Source of the DNA: Veillonella montpellierensis DSM 17217
Lineage (GTDB): Bacteria; Bacillota; Negativicutes; Veillonellales; Veillonellaceae
NCBI RefSeq assembly: GCF_000426745.1
Contig: NZ_AUFY01000002.1
Span: forward strand, 62,001 to 126,000
Direction of reading: 5' to 3'
Length of the DNA: 64,000 bases
Below, piece after piece: positions 28,416-38,394 of this stretch (position 1 is the first letter of the stretch; every line of letters begins with the position of its first letter). The translations under genes and the position numbers were made by a program. Under the pieces are notes generated by a model, which was given only the letters and a program-made list of their open reading frames with translations, did not search any database and was not told where the DNA came from.

Positions 28416-31337
28416 TTATTCCTTAGTATGCTGCGAGAAATATGTGTCTATAACATCCTCTTTAGACATCAAAATATCTCGTGCTTTACTTCCATTATTA
28501 GGACCTACAATTTTTAATTCTTCCATCGTATCAACTAAACGTGCTGCCCGACTATATCCAATTCTAAATCGCCGTTGCAACATAGATACTGATGCTTGCC
28601 CTGAATCAAGAACTAAATTAACTGCACGTTCAAATAGTTCATCTTGCATATCATCTTTTAGTTTAGAGTCTTCTTTACTATCATCTTCTTCATCTTCTAC
28701 AATCGTTTCATCATAAGAAGGGGATCCCTGCTCTTTCACAAAATCTACTAGTCGTTCTACTTCATCATCGGAAATAAAACATCCCTGAATACGAACTGGC
28801 TTATTAGCTCCAATCGGTGCAAATAGCATGTCGCCTTTTCCCAATAGTTTTTCGGCACCAGCCATATCTAAAATTGTACGAGAGTCAATTTGTGTAGCTA
28901 CAGCAAAGGAAATCCTACTTGGTACATTTGCTTTAATTGTACCAGTAATAACATTCACTGATGGCCGTTGCGTAGCTAATACCATATGTAGACCTGCAGC
29001 ACGAGCCATCTGTGCTAACCGACTAATAGACTCTTCAATATCTGCTGGCGCTGTCATCATCAAATCTGCTAATTCATCAATGATAATTACAATCAAAGGC
29101 ATCGCAGTTTTAGGATGCAATTCATTATATCGTTTAATGTCTCGTACACCGGTAGCCGCAAATGTACGATATCTTGCTTCCATTTCCCGAACAGCCCAAC
29201 GTAAGGCCGCAGCGGCTTTTTTCATATCTGTAACAACAGGAAGCATCAAATGAGGTATTCCATTATAGGTGGACAATTCAACCATTTTAGGATCAATTAA
29301 TATAAGTTTTACCTCTTCTGGTTTGCGGCTAAAAAGGATACTTGCAATTAAGGTATTAATACATACTGATTTTCCTGAACCCGTAGATCCAGCTACTAAT
29401 AAATGTGGCATTTTAGCTAAATCAGTAATAATAGGTGTTCCTGCTATATCTTTACCTAATCCTACAGGAATTCCCCCACTAGCATGAGAAAAATCATCGC
29501 AGTCCAACACATCACGCAAGTGAACAGCGGAAATTTTTCGATTAGGTACTTCAATACCTATAGCGGACTTACCCGGAATAGGGGCTTCCATACGAATATC
29601 AGCGGCGGCTAAACTCAACTTAATATCATCGGTTAAATTAACAATTTTACTTACTTTCGTCCCTGGTGCAGGTTCTAACTCATAACGAGTGACGGCAGGT
29701 CCTTTTGTTGCATTAGCTACACGTGCCGTAATACCAAAACTTTTTAATGTAGTTTCTAATACTTCTGCATTATGAGCTACTTCTTCATTATCGACTTCAT
29801 TGACAGTTCCTTTGGCTAACATATCTAATCGCGGAAAACGATATGGCTCTAAACTTCGAACGCGAGCAATACCATCTGTTTCTACAGCTACAGCCGCTGT
29901 GTCTTCTTTAGCACCTTCTGAAGATGGAACTGTTAGATGATTAGTATTTGCCGTATTACCACTAACATCATCAGTTATGCATGTACCTATAGAAGATGCT
30001 GTAACCATTTGAGCTACGCGCCTAGCTGCTTCATGCTTATTAGGAAGATGTTCTCCTATTGCCTTTCCTGTAGTAGCATCATTTTTATCGAGCTCATCCA
30101 AAGAATTAGATATAATATTTTTTTTAGAATCACTTATCTCCTCTTCTATTGTAGTGGGAGATAGCGATTTCTTTCCATCAAGATTAGTTATTTCTAATTC
30201 TGGTGCTACCTTTTTTGTTTCTTGCTCCTCTACTACAGATTCTGTTCCACCTATACTTATTTCTCCTAGTGGAATACTAGTAGAATCGACTATATCACCA
30301 ACTGTAGAGGAAGAAGAATTTGTGCTGTCTAGCGCATTTACTTCTACTGCATTATGGACATGATTATCAGAATGCTCATCTTTAGAAATGCAATTTTCTG
30401 ATGTAATATCTGTATTAGCATAATTACCAATTGCTGTAGCTGCTGTAGATAACGCATGAGCGGTTATTCCTGCTACTTTAGATACAAGAGTATGATTATT
30501 TGATAGCACGTTCTTACTATCTTCTACTGGCAAGGAACTTGTATCGGAATCACTGGCACTTGCACCATGTACGGATTGTTCATCTTTTATTTGCCCTATA
30601 GCCACTGTAGTTTTTAAAAAACGCGTATCTTCTTCTCGATTATAAGCTTTTCGCGTTTCATGCATAGCCTTACGTTGTTCTTGCCAATCCGAAATTTGCA
30701 TACGCACGGTTCCTGCTTTTTCCGTAGCTACTTCTCGAACGGTTTCAATGCCCACTTGTGTTTTATCTTTTGCATGATGTAGCCCTTTACTAAGTGACAT
30801 GCGACTAATGACAAGCCCGCAGGAAAGTAATAAAGCGATTGTAACTATAATACTACCTATATCGCCTACTATACTATGAAGAAAAGACGCTATGAGTCCG
30901 CCTATAAATCCGCCAGAATTGATAGCATGAGTGGCAATTAACTCTGATCCACTTGATACTTTAATCATAGTGATTAATGCTAAAATTAAAAAATAGGTAG
31001 CGCACCATACTATGCCTCGTTTTGTAATGGTGAACCATTTTCCTATATAAATTTGACGAATACCAATCCATAATAAGCTTAAACAAGGCACAATAGCACC
31101 ATAACCAAACCCGTATTCAAATAGTTCTGTCAATATATTGCCGCCTAGGCCAACTGAACCACCAAACAGGCCCAATAAACCTATAAGAGCAATAACAACA
31201 ACAATTAATCCTTTTATTTCTTTTTTTTGTGAAACAGACTCTTTTCTTTGCGATGAATTTCCTTTTGCCCGAGAATTTGATTTCACACGTTTTACTATTC
31301 TCTTTTTTCTAACTTTTCCTTGTTTAGACTCTGTCAT
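28416..31337 (-). CDS. ftsK: DNA translocase FtsK/SpoIIIE
   Basis: FtsK pumps DNA during chromosome segregation at the septum. The 973-residue protein has a basic N-terminal tail, four membrane segments (about 42-180), a long low-complexity linker rich in Ser, Thr, Asp and Glu (about 190-490), the motor with Walker A AGSTGSGKS at 649-657 and Walker B LIVIIIDELADLM, and a C-terminal gamma winged-helix domain (about 900-960) that reads polar sequence motifs. The linker is unusually long. It leads a short unit with the RodZ-like and YgiQ-type genes. Confidence 0.97.
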   Translation of the reverse strand: MTESKQGKVRKKRIVKRVKSNSRAKGNSSQRKESVSQKKEIKGLIVVVIALIGLLGLFGGSVGLGGNILTELFEYGFGYGAIVPCLSLLWIGIRQIYIGKWFTITKRGIVWCATYFLILALITMIKVSSGSELIATHAINSGGFIGGLIASFLHSIVGDIGSIIVTIALLLSCGLVISRMSLSKGLHHAKDKTQVGIETVREVATEKAGTVRMQISDWQEQRKAMHETRKAYNREEDTRFLKTTVAIGQIKDEQSVHGASASDSDTSSLPVEDSKNVLSNNHTLVSKVAGITAHALSTAATAIGNYANTDITSENCISKDEHSDNHVHNAVEVNALDSTNSSSSTVGDIVDSTSIPLGEISIGGTESVVEEQETKKVAPELEITNLDGKKSLSPTTIEEEISDSKKNIISNSLDELDKNDATTGKAIGEHLPNKHEAARRVAQMVTASSIGTCITDDVSGNTANTNHLTVPSSEGAKEDTAAVAVETDGIARVRSLEPYRFPRLDMLAKGTVNEVDNEEVAHNAEVLETTLKSFGITARVANATKGPAVTRYELEPAPGTKVSKIVNLTDDIKLSLAAADIRMEAPIPGKSAIGIEVPNRKISAVHLRDVLDCDDFSHASGGIPVGLGKDIAGTPIITDLAKMPHLLVAGSTGSGKSVCINTLIASILFSRKPEEVKLILIDPKMVELSTYNGIPHLMLPVVTDMKKAAAALRWAVREMEARYRTFAATGVRDIKRYNELHPKTAMPLIVIIIDELADLMMTAPADIEESISRLAQMARAAGLHMVLATQRPSVNVITGTIKANVPSRISFAVATQIDSRTILDMAGAEKLLGKGDMLFAPIGANKPVRIQGCFISDDEVERLVDFVKEQGSPSYDETIVEDEEDDSKEDSKLKDDMQDELFERAVNLVLDSGQASVSMLQRRFRIGYSRAARLVDTMEELKIVGPNNGSKARDILMSKEDVIDTYFSQHTKE

Positions 31338-31750
31338 AAATACTGCAACCCATTCTATATATTATAATTCATTATAAAACTTCATATCACTTAATTATAT
31401 CATAAAAGTATAGTTTATATCACGACATATTCAACTATTTCCAGAGCATCGATAGTAATCAACTAGTAGTTAATTAGCTTACTTAACTGCATACCATATA
31501 GTAATGATGTATCCACTCACTATACCAATAGATTGCTAATCTCTACAAACGAACTTTAAAAACTAATCATATATGCTAGCCTATCTCTTGCTGCATCTTA
31601 GCTATATAGTCTATCGATTTATATAATTATTACTGTACAGTACTATGTACCATCTCATTTGTTAGCTCATAGTTTTACATACATGCTCATAGAGTTACAT
31701 TCCCTATTACTGTATATAAATATGTGTTATTAGTATATTAGAAGACTGTA
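31338..31750. other. Intergenic region between ftsK and rarA
   Basis: The 413 bases are AT-rich and contain no open frame with coding character on either strand. I see no strong terminator after rarA. A TATAAT-like box about 60 bases ahead of ftsK is the only promoter hint. No structured RNA is recognisable. Confidence 0.5.
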
Positions 31751-33061
31751 TTATGAATTACTTTCTTTTCGTCGTTTTTGTAAATCAGAAAGCAATTCTT
31801 TTTCTTGACCATGTTGACTTCCTTCATAATAAGTAGCACCTATAAGTTGAGTTGGCAAATATTGTTGCTTCACATAACCATCCACATAATCATGAGGGTA
31901 TTTATAAGTAATACCATGTTCGAGTAATTTAGCTCCACCATAATGACTATCTTTTAAATGATTAGGTACAACACCGCAATTTTTATGTCGTACATCAGCG
32001 ATAGCTTTATCGATTCCTTTATAAGCACTATTGCTTTTTGGAGCTAACGCTACATACAAAGCTGCTTCCGACAATATAATTCGAGCCTCTGGAAAACCTA
32101 CTAAATGAGATGCCTGCGCTGCAGCATTAGCAATAACTAAGGCTTGTGGATCTGCTAACCCCACATCTTCTGCAGCACAAATTAGGATACGTCTAGCTAT
32201 AAAATTGGGATCCTCACCAGCTTCAATCATTCGTGCCAAATAATGTAACGTAGCATGTGGATCCGATCCACGCATGCTTTTTATAAATGCTGAAATCGTG
32301 TCGTAATGATTATCCCCATGTTTGTCATATCTATAAATTCGTCGTCCCCATATTCTATCTAAGCTATCTAATGTTAATGAACTTCCATCCTCTAACATAG
32401 CTACTGCTTGTTCTAAAATATTTAATGCCATTCGTGCATCACCATTAACGAATTGTGCTAACGTTTGTAATGTATCATCATTAGCTGTGATATGTTTTTT
32501 CCCTAACCCTATTTCCGAATTAGATAATGCTCGTTTTAATATTTGTACTATGGCTATAGGCTCTAGTTCCTCTAACGTAATTAAGCGCAATCGAGATAAT
32601 AATGGCCGATTGACTTCAAAAAATGGATTTTCTGTAGTTGCCCCAATTAAGATAACTGTTCCATCTTCTACACAAGGTAATAAAACATCTTGCTGGCTTT
32701 TATTAAAACGATGAATTTCATCTAAAAATAAAATTGTTCTTTGTTGAAAGCTACGAATATATTTAGTAGCTTCTTCGATAGTATGTCTAATTTCTCCAAT
32801 ACCAGCATTTGTCGCATTTAATGCAACAAATCGACTATGTGTTAATTTTGCAATAATCGTCGCTAACGTTGTTTTACCAGTGCCACATGGTCCATATAAC
32901 AATAATGAAGGTATTCTATCTTCTTCTATCATAGCACGTAAAAAAGAACCCTTCCCCACAGCTTTTTCTTGCCCATAAAATTGATCTAATGTAGTTGGTC
33001 TCATACGAACCGCTAGCGGTTTATATGCTGTTACCTCTAACTCCTCAAATAGGCTATCCAT
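31751..33061 (-). CDS. rarA: Replication-associated recombination protein RarA (MgsA)
   Basis: RarA is a AAA+ ATPase that acts at stalled replication forks. The 436-residue protein has the family start MRPTTLDQFYGQE, Walker A GPCGTGKTT near 56-64, Walker B FLDEIHRFNKSQQD near 105-118, sensor 1 GATTENPFFEV, and the C-terminal tetramerisation region with CGVVPNHLKDSHYGGAK. An AAAGGAG ribosome binding site precedes the ATG. As in Bacillus, it sits next to a 6S RNA gene. Confidence 0.97.
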   Translation of the reverse strand: MDSLFEELEVTAYKPLAVRMRPTTLDQFYGQEKAVGKGSFLRAMIEEDRIPSLLLYGPCGTGKTTLATIIAKLTHSRFVALNATNAGIGEIRHTIEEATKYIRSFQQRTILFLDEIHRFNKSQQDVLLPCVEDGTVILIGATTENPFFEVNRPLLSRLRLITLEELEPIAIVQILKRALSNSEIGLGKKHITANDDTLQTLAQFVNGDARMALNILEQAVAMLEDGSSLTLDSLDRIWGRRIYRYDKHGDNHYDTISAFIKSMRGSDPHATLHYLARMIEAGEDPNFIARRILICAAEDVGLADPQALVIANAAAQASHLVGFPEARIILSEAALYVALAPKSNSAYKGIDKAIADVRHKNCGVVPNHLKDSHYGGAKLLEHGITYKYPHDYVDGYVKQQYLPTQLIGATYYEGSQHGQEKELLSDLQKRRKESNS

Positions 33062-33292
33062 TAGTATCTCCTTTGTAAATATCTACTTTCTATTATCCTT
33101 TAAAATTTTAATATGAAATTATACTCATTGATGCCACTGTAAAAGTACACTATAACATAAGCAATTACAAGGTATTTATTATATCTACTAGTAAATATCT
33201 AATCAATACATAGTTCATCATAAAACTAAAATAATCTGTAGTAGTCAGACAGTTATCATACCGACTCCTAGAGATGTATGTAAAAAGAATAT

Positions 33293-33491
33293 AAAAAAAC
33301 CGCCTAAAGGCGGTCAACCCCACCATGCCGTAAAAATATCGCGTTTTGATCCTGCAATGGCAGGTGGGTGTCCTCCTCAAAACATTGCATACCTAATAAG
33401 GTTTCGCGCCGAGTTGAGAGCAAAAACTCCCAAAGTTTGAATGTTGGCTCAAAACTGCGATATCACACGCACACAGCAGGGATATCTTCTG
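33293..33491 (-). ncRNA. ssrS: 6S RNA
   Basis: The minus-strand transcript of about 200 bases folds end to end. Its ends pair through about ten bases (CCCTGCTGTG with CATGGTGGGG, several G-U), then GATATCGC pairs with GCGATAT and GTTTTGA with TCAAAAC, leaving a large central bubble and an apical region, as in 6S RNA. It ends in a perfect terminator: ACCGCC (33309-33314), loop TTTA, GGCGGT (33299-33304), then a U-run. Bacillus bsrA (6S-1) has the same neighbours, with rarA on one side and aspS-hisS on the other. 6S RNA binds housekeeping RNA polymerase in stationary phase. Confidence 0.85.
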
Positions 33492-33496
33492 TCATT

Positions 33497-33525
33497 ATCT
33501 TATCAAAAATACAAATAATTTTCAA
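33497..33525 (-). promoter_or_regulatory. 6S RNA promoter
   Basis: A TTGAAA box (33520-33525) and a TAAGAT box (33497-33502) have an ideal 17-base spacer, placing the start at about 33491. The 265 bases beyond, up to the aspS terminator, show nothing recognisable. Confidence 0.75.
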
Positions 33526-33791
33526 GTATACTCAAACTTTATTTATAAAGATAACGATGGGTAAAATATAATTTTTAATTCACTTATTATATTCTGAATA
33601 GTATCTACTAGTATAGTCGTAATAATTTACAGTTATTTCTATTTTTCCTCTATCAAAACTAACATTATATAATATTCATCTAGCATAGTTTCTTTTACTT
33701 ACAAAAATGCATGTTCTTATCATATGTCGATTCTTATTTAATTATGTTCCTCTATAGATGTTATAGTTCCTAATACGTAGTATTGTTGCAT

Positions 33792-33838
33792 AAAAAACTA
33801 CTCCCTTGCAGTCTAATTAGTTTGCAAAGGAGTAGTTT
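33792..33838 (-). terminator. Intrinsic terminator after aspS
   Basis: On the minus strand a ten-base-pair stem (33829-33838 with 33795-33804), extended by inner pairs, is followed by a U-run. It lies about 25 bases after the aspS stop and closes the long recJ-to-aspS transcription unit. Confidence 0.85.
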
Positions 33839-33862
33839 CCAACTTTTACTTTTGTATAATAG

Positions 33863-35662
33863 TTATACTAATCGTTCTTTTTCTTCTGTCGCTGTTTTAA
33901 TATGTAATTCCTTCAATTGTTTAGTATCGACAGTAGATGGTGCTTGGCACATAATATCAGAGGCACTTTGTGTTTTAGGGAATGCAATCACATCGCGAAT
34001 GGATTGTCGATTAGCCATAAGCATAACGAGTCGATCAAGGCCAAACGCACAACCTGCATGAGGTGGTGCTCCATATTTAAAGGCATCTAACATAAATCCA
34101 AATTTAGCTTGACTTTCTTCATCAGTTAAACCGATGGCATTAAATACTTTTTCTTGCACGGTTGATTGATATATACGTTGCGATCCACCGCCAATTTCAA
34201 CACCGTTTAATACCATATCATACGCAATGGCCTTAACAGATCCTGGATCTGTAGCAAGTAGTTCAAGATCTTCTTCACGCGGCATAGTAAATGGATGATG
34301 CATAGCTACATAGCGTTTTTCATCTTCGTTATATTCAAACATTGGGAAATCTGTAACCCAAGTAAAAGCAAGTTTATTGTCATCAATCATGCCTGTACGT
34401 CGAGCCATTTCTAAGCGTAATTCGCCTAATGCACGAGCTACTGTAGCTTTTTTATCAGCAATCATCATAACTAAATCGCCTAATTTAGCTCCAGCCTTAT
34501 CAGCAATCGCACGAACTGTATCTTCTCCAATAAATTTCATAACTTGAGATTTGATAGTACCATCTTCATTCATACAAGCCCACGCTAATCCTTTAGCACC
34601 GTATCGACCTACATAATTGGTTAAATCATCAATTTCTCTTCTAGGAATAGTAGCTTGTCCAGGGACTACAATAGCTTTTACCTGTCCACCGTTATCTACT
34701 ACGGAACGGAACACTTTAAATTCTGTGTCCTTTACTAAATCGGTTACATCCGTAAAGGCCATATCAAATCGTAAATCCGGTTTATCAGAACCATATTTAT
34801 CCATAGCTTCATCCCATGTAATGCGTGGCATCGGCAATTGAATTTCTTTTCCTAATGTTGTACGGAATACATGTGCTATCATTTGTTCCATCATTTGCAA
34901 TAGATCTTCTTGTTCCACAAAACTCATTTCAATATCAAGTTGTGTAAATTCTGGTTGGCGATCTGCACGTAAATCTTCATCACGGAAACAACGAACAATT
35001 TGAAAATATTTTTCATAGCCTGCTACCATCAATATTTGTTTAAAAATTTGTGGTGACTGTGGCAATGCATAGAATGTACCAGGATTAACACGAGATGGTA
35101 CTAAATAATCACGTGCGCCTTCAGGTGTACTTTTTGTCAACATTGGTGTTTCGATTTCTAAGAAATCATGTTGATCAAAAAAGTCACGCATTGCTTTTGT
35201 TACTTTATGTCTTAGGATTAAATTTCGCTGCATTTCTGGTCGACGCAAATCAAGATAGCGATATTTTAAGCGAATATTTTCATCTACGTCGATATCATCT
35301 TGAATATAAAATGGTGGTGTTTTAGCTACATTCAATACACGCATTTCTTCTACATACATTTCGTATTTACCAGTCGGAATGTTAGGATTGATTGCTTCTT
35401 TATCACGTTCAGTTACTGTACCACGTACGCAAAGCACATATTCATTACGTACATCTTCTGCTTTATGAAATGATTCTATATTATGATCAGGAGAGGCTAC
35501 AACTTGTACCATACCCGAGCGATCACGTAAATCTATAAAAATCAATCCACCGTGATCTCGACGGCGTTCAACCCAACCACAAAGGACGACTTCTTTTCCT
35601 TTATGCGCTTCACCAATTGTGCCACACCCATCTGTACGGTGTAAACCTTTCATTGTTTCCAT
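33863..35662 (-). CDS. aspS: Aspartate--tRNA ligase
   Basis: This class II synthetase of 599 residues charges tRNA-Asp. It has the N-terminal OB-fold anticodon domain (GWVERRRDHGGLIFIDLRD near 29-47), motif 1/2 regions including FRDEDLRADRQPEFTQLD near 216-233, the bacterial GAD insert in the middle, and motif 3 GCAFGLDRLVMLM near 535. The ATG at 35662 has AAAGGA ten bases upstream. It follows hisS by four bases, the standard hisS-aspS pair. Whether it also charges tRNA-Asn cannot be told from this window. Confidence 0.98.
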   Translation of the reverse strand: METMKGLHRTDGCGTIGEAHKGKEVVLCGWVERRRDHGGLIFIDLRDRSGMVQVVASPDHNIESFHKAEDVRNEYVLCVRGTVTERDKEAINPNIPTGKYEMYVEEMRVLNVAKTPPFYIQDDIDVDENIRLKYRYLDLRRPEMQRNLILRHKVTKAMRDFFDQHDFLEIETPMLTKSTPEGARDYLVPSRVNPGTFYALPQSPQIFKQILMVAGYEKYFQIVRCFRDEDLRADRQPEFTQLDIEMSFVEQEDLLQMMEQMIAHVFRTTLGKEIQLPMPRITWDEAMDKYGSDKPDLRFDMAFTDVTDLVKDTEFKVFRSVVDNGGQVKAIVVPGQATIPRREIDDLTNYVGRYGAKGLAWACMNEDGTIKSQVMKFIGEDTVRAIADKAGAKLGDLVMMIADKKATVARALGELRLEMARRTGMIDDNKLAFTWVTDFPMFEYNEDEKRYVAMHHPFTMPREEDLELLATDPGSVKAIAYDMVLNGVEIGGGSQRIYQSTVQEKVFNAIGLTDEESQAKFGFMLDAFKYGAPPHAGCAFGLDRLVMLMANRQSIRDVIAFPKTQSASDIMCQAPSTVDTKQLKELHIKTATEEKERLV

Positions 35663-35666
35663 TATA

Positions 35667-36941
35667 TTAACATCCTTTCACCATTGAAATGACTCGCATA
35701 GCTACCTCTGTTAATGGCACTGTTTCTTGTTCTCCAGTTTCCATGTAACGAATAATTGCTTCTCGGCGAGCTAATTCATCATCACCCAATATAATAACAT
35801 ATTTTGCATGAATTTTGTTAGCATATTTTAATTGAGATTTCATACTTTTGTTTTGTCCATCCATTTCAGCACTACAATAGGCACTGCGAATCACTTGTAG
35901 TACTTTGAAGGCTTCAATTTGTGCTCTCTCACCTAATGCTACAATAAATACTGATGGATCTATAGTTGTTTCAGGCAATAGATTCTGTTTTTCTAGAGTT
36001 AATAGCACTCGTTCCATCCCCATGGCGAATCCTATAGCAGGAGTAGCTGGTCCGCCTAGTTCTTCAACTAGACCATCATAACGTCCACCACCTGCAATTG
36101 CACTTTGTGCACCTAATGGGGCGTATTGAACTTCAAAAGCAGTTTTCGTATAATAATCTAATCCTCGTACTAAGCGTGGGTTTACATGAAAATCTACATG
36201 AGCCGCTGTTAAATATGCTTTTACCTGTTCGAAATGATCCTTGCATTCATCACATAAATGTTCATGAATGGCAGGAGCACCTATTGACAATTCTTTGCAA
36301 GTTTCCTCTTTGCAGTCAAGAATTCGTAAAGGATTTTTATATAATCTAGATAAACAATCTGGACATAACTTATCTTTTTTTGATTCAAAAAAGGAGATTA
36401 ATTTTTTGCGATATTCTGGACGACAGTTAGGACATCCTACTGAATTTAATTCTACCTGTAAATCTTCTAAGCCAAAATCCTTAAAGAGCTGTAATATCAT
36501 ACAAATAATTTCACTATCTGCTAATGGTGAAGGATTTCCCAGTAATTCTGCTCCAAATTGATGAAATTGACGATATCGTCCAGCTTGTGGTTTATCATGG
36601 CGGAACATAGGTCCTATATAAAACCATTTCGTAATATTTTCTTTTCCATATATTTTATTTTCTAAGTAAGCCCGTACAGCTGATGCGGTATTTTCTGGGC
36701 GCAATGTATATGTCTGCTCTTTTTTATCACCTGTAGGAAAACTATACATTTCTTTTGAAACTACATCTGTTGTTTCCCCGATACCTCTCAAAAAAAGAGA
36801 CGTTTCTTCAAAAATTGGTGTTCGAATTTCATTAAATCCATAAGACTTACAAATATTTCTCATACGAGCTTCTATATAATTCCAATTGCCAATTTGTTCT
36901 GGCAAAAAATCTTGTGTTCCTCTAGGCTTTTGAATTGCCAC
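35667..36941 (-). CDS. hisS: Histidine--tRNA ligase
   Basis: This class II synthetase charges tRNA-His. From the GTG at 36941 it has 425 residues and begins MAIQKPRGTQDFLPEQ. It shows motif 2 MFRHDKPQAGRYRQFHQFG near 105-123 and the histidine motif RGLDYYTKTAFEV near 260. A cysteine-rich insert follows residue 170 (four CxxC pairs), which is unusual but seen in some Bacillota and could bind zinc. The frame also offers a TTG at 36950, but GGAGG directly abuts that codon and lies nine bases before the GTG. The start overlaps none of hemZ. Confidence 0.97.
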   Translation of the reverse strand: MAIQKPRGTQDFLPEQIGNWNYIEARMRNICKSYGFNEIRTPIFEETSLFLRGIGETTDVVSKEMYSFPTGDKKEQTYTLRPENTASAVRAYLENKIYGKENITKWFYIGPMFRHDKPQAGRYRQFHQFGAELLGNPSPLADSEIICMILQLFKDFGLEDLQVELNSVGCPNCRPEYRKKLISFFESKKDKLCPDCLSRLYKNPLRILDCKEETCKELSIGAPAIHEHLCDECKDHFEQVKAYLTAAHVDFHVNPRLVRGLDYYTKTAFEVQYAPLGAQSAIAGGGRYDGLVEELGGPATPAIGFAMGMERVLLTLEKQNLLPETTIDPSVFIVALGERAQIEAFKVLQVIRSAYCSAEMDGQNKSMKSQLKYANKIHAKYVIILGDDELARREAIIRYMETGEQETVPLTEVAMRVISMVKGC

Positions 36942-36942
36942 T

Positions 36943-38394
36943 TTACACAACCTCCCAAAACTTTTTAGATAAAGATTCTCGTTTATTTAATAATGTACCT
37001 AGTGTGCTAATATATACATTCACATCTTTTGGCATATGTTGCTTTTGTTGACGATAATCTGGCCCACGCATCCATTTTGACGAACTACCTGGACCTATCG
37101 ATAAAACAGGTTGCCGTTCTTCCATTATGTGAATATTATAAATACATTCTTTATTAGGCAACGTATATCCTATATTTTCCAATTGCCCCGTCATATATTG
37201 TTGTCGGTATAAATAATATGGAATATAACCTTCTGCTTGAAGGCGCTCTTTCGTGTAAGCTACCATTTCCTTAACCAACATTTCACTAGGCATGTCCGTC
37301 CTTCCTATACCATTGTATAAAGGACTTCCTTTTTTTAATGCTAACGTATGAATTGTAACATTTTCAGGGTGTACCTTACAAATATAATCTATATTTTCTA
37401 TCATATGTTGCATAGTTTGTGTGGGTAAACCGGCAATAAAGTCCATATTAATAGAAAATGTAGTATGATTGCGTATATATGTATATAAAGATGTAATCGA
37501 TGAAACTGTATGTCCACGACCAATTATTTTTAAAATAGAATCTTGCAAACTCTGCGGATTAATACTCACACGATTTACACCACATCGTTGCATATCCATG
37601 ATTTTCCTTTTAGTGATAGAATCCGGTCTTCCTGCTTCTATAGTATACTCACAATCATTAGTCGCTAGTGATGTAAAAGACTGCAAAATCTCACAAAATG
37701 TATCTTCGTCCAAGCTAGTAGGTGTACCACCGCCCATATAAAGGGCAGGAATGTCTAATTGATACCTTTCTATCAACGACTTCATATGTTCTATATCATC
37801 TATAAAAGATTTTTTAAAATTCTGTATATGCGGATAATCTTGAATGAGTCCATAAGGAAAGGAACAATATGTACATCGTGTTTGACAGAAAGGAATACCT
37901 CCATATATTGCTACTCGTTTATCATTAGAAGATTCTTGCTCAATATATGGCCTTTGATAATGTGCTATAGAAGCTAATAAATCTAACTTTTCATCACTAA
38001 TGAAGAATTCCTCTTTTAACCGTTTATGTGTTTCTTCTATTGAACATGTATCTAAATATTTATGGTACAACTTAGTAGGTCTAACACCAACTAGAGTCCC
38101 CCACTCGCTATGGATATCTAGTCCCTGATATGCTCGTAAATACAATAATAATGCTTGACCCAATTTACGTCGACCTAATGCAGTGAACTCATCCACGAAT
38201 ACTTTTGTATGCGTAAGATACGTATGCGTATCATCTAGAATGTCTATTTTTAACGTATATTGATTATTTAGTTCTTCGCCAGTAATAATAACTTGTGGAG
38301 ATTCTTTATTAGAAAATAGACCAGCAGCACCACAATTATGAGCCACTACCGAACCTAGCGGTAGTGGCCCCTCATAATGATATCCATTAAGCAT
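36943..38394 (-). CDS. hemZ: Radical SAM coproporphyrinogen dehydrogenase-like protein HemZ
   Basis: The 483-residue protein has the HemN-type radical SAM motif CQTRCTYCSFPYG near residue 175, followed by MGGGTPTSL and EAGRPDSI. The N-terminal 160 residues form the HemZ-specific extension with LVGVRPTKLYHKYLD. HemZ oxidises coproporphyrinogen III without oxygen in some Bacillota, but the YXF residues and substrate are not certain here. It overlaps the end of the Fur-family gene by eight bases and stops one base before hisS. Confidence 0.9.
   Translation of the reverse strand: MLNGYHYEGPLPLGSVVAHNCGAAGLFSNKESPQVIITGEELNNQYTLKIDILDDTHTYLTHTKVFVDEFTALGRRKLGQALLLYLRAYQGLDIHSEWGTLVGVRPTKLYHKYLDTCSIEETHKRLKEEFFISDEKLDLLASIAHYQRPYIEQESSNDKRVAIYGGIPFCQTRCTYCSFPYGLIQDYPHIQNFKKSFIDDIEHMKSLIERYQLDIPALYMGGGTPTSLDEDTFCEILQSFTSLATNDCEYTIEAGRPDSITKRKIMDMQRCGVNRVSINPQSLQDSILKIIGRGHTVSSITSLYTYIRNHTTFSINMDFIAGLPTQTMQHMIENIDYICKVHPENVTIHTLALKKGSPLYNGIGRTDMPSEMLVKEMVAYTKERLQAEGYIPYYLYRQQYMTGQLENIGYTLPNKECIYNIHIMEERQPVLSIGPGSSSKWMRGPDYRQQKQHMPKDVNVYISTLGTLLNKRESLSKKFWEVV

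Noticed and set aside
33165-33571. Small open frames on both strands (33165-33380 and 33368-33571)
   Set aside because: They overlap the 6S RNA and its terminator and show no protein-like composition.
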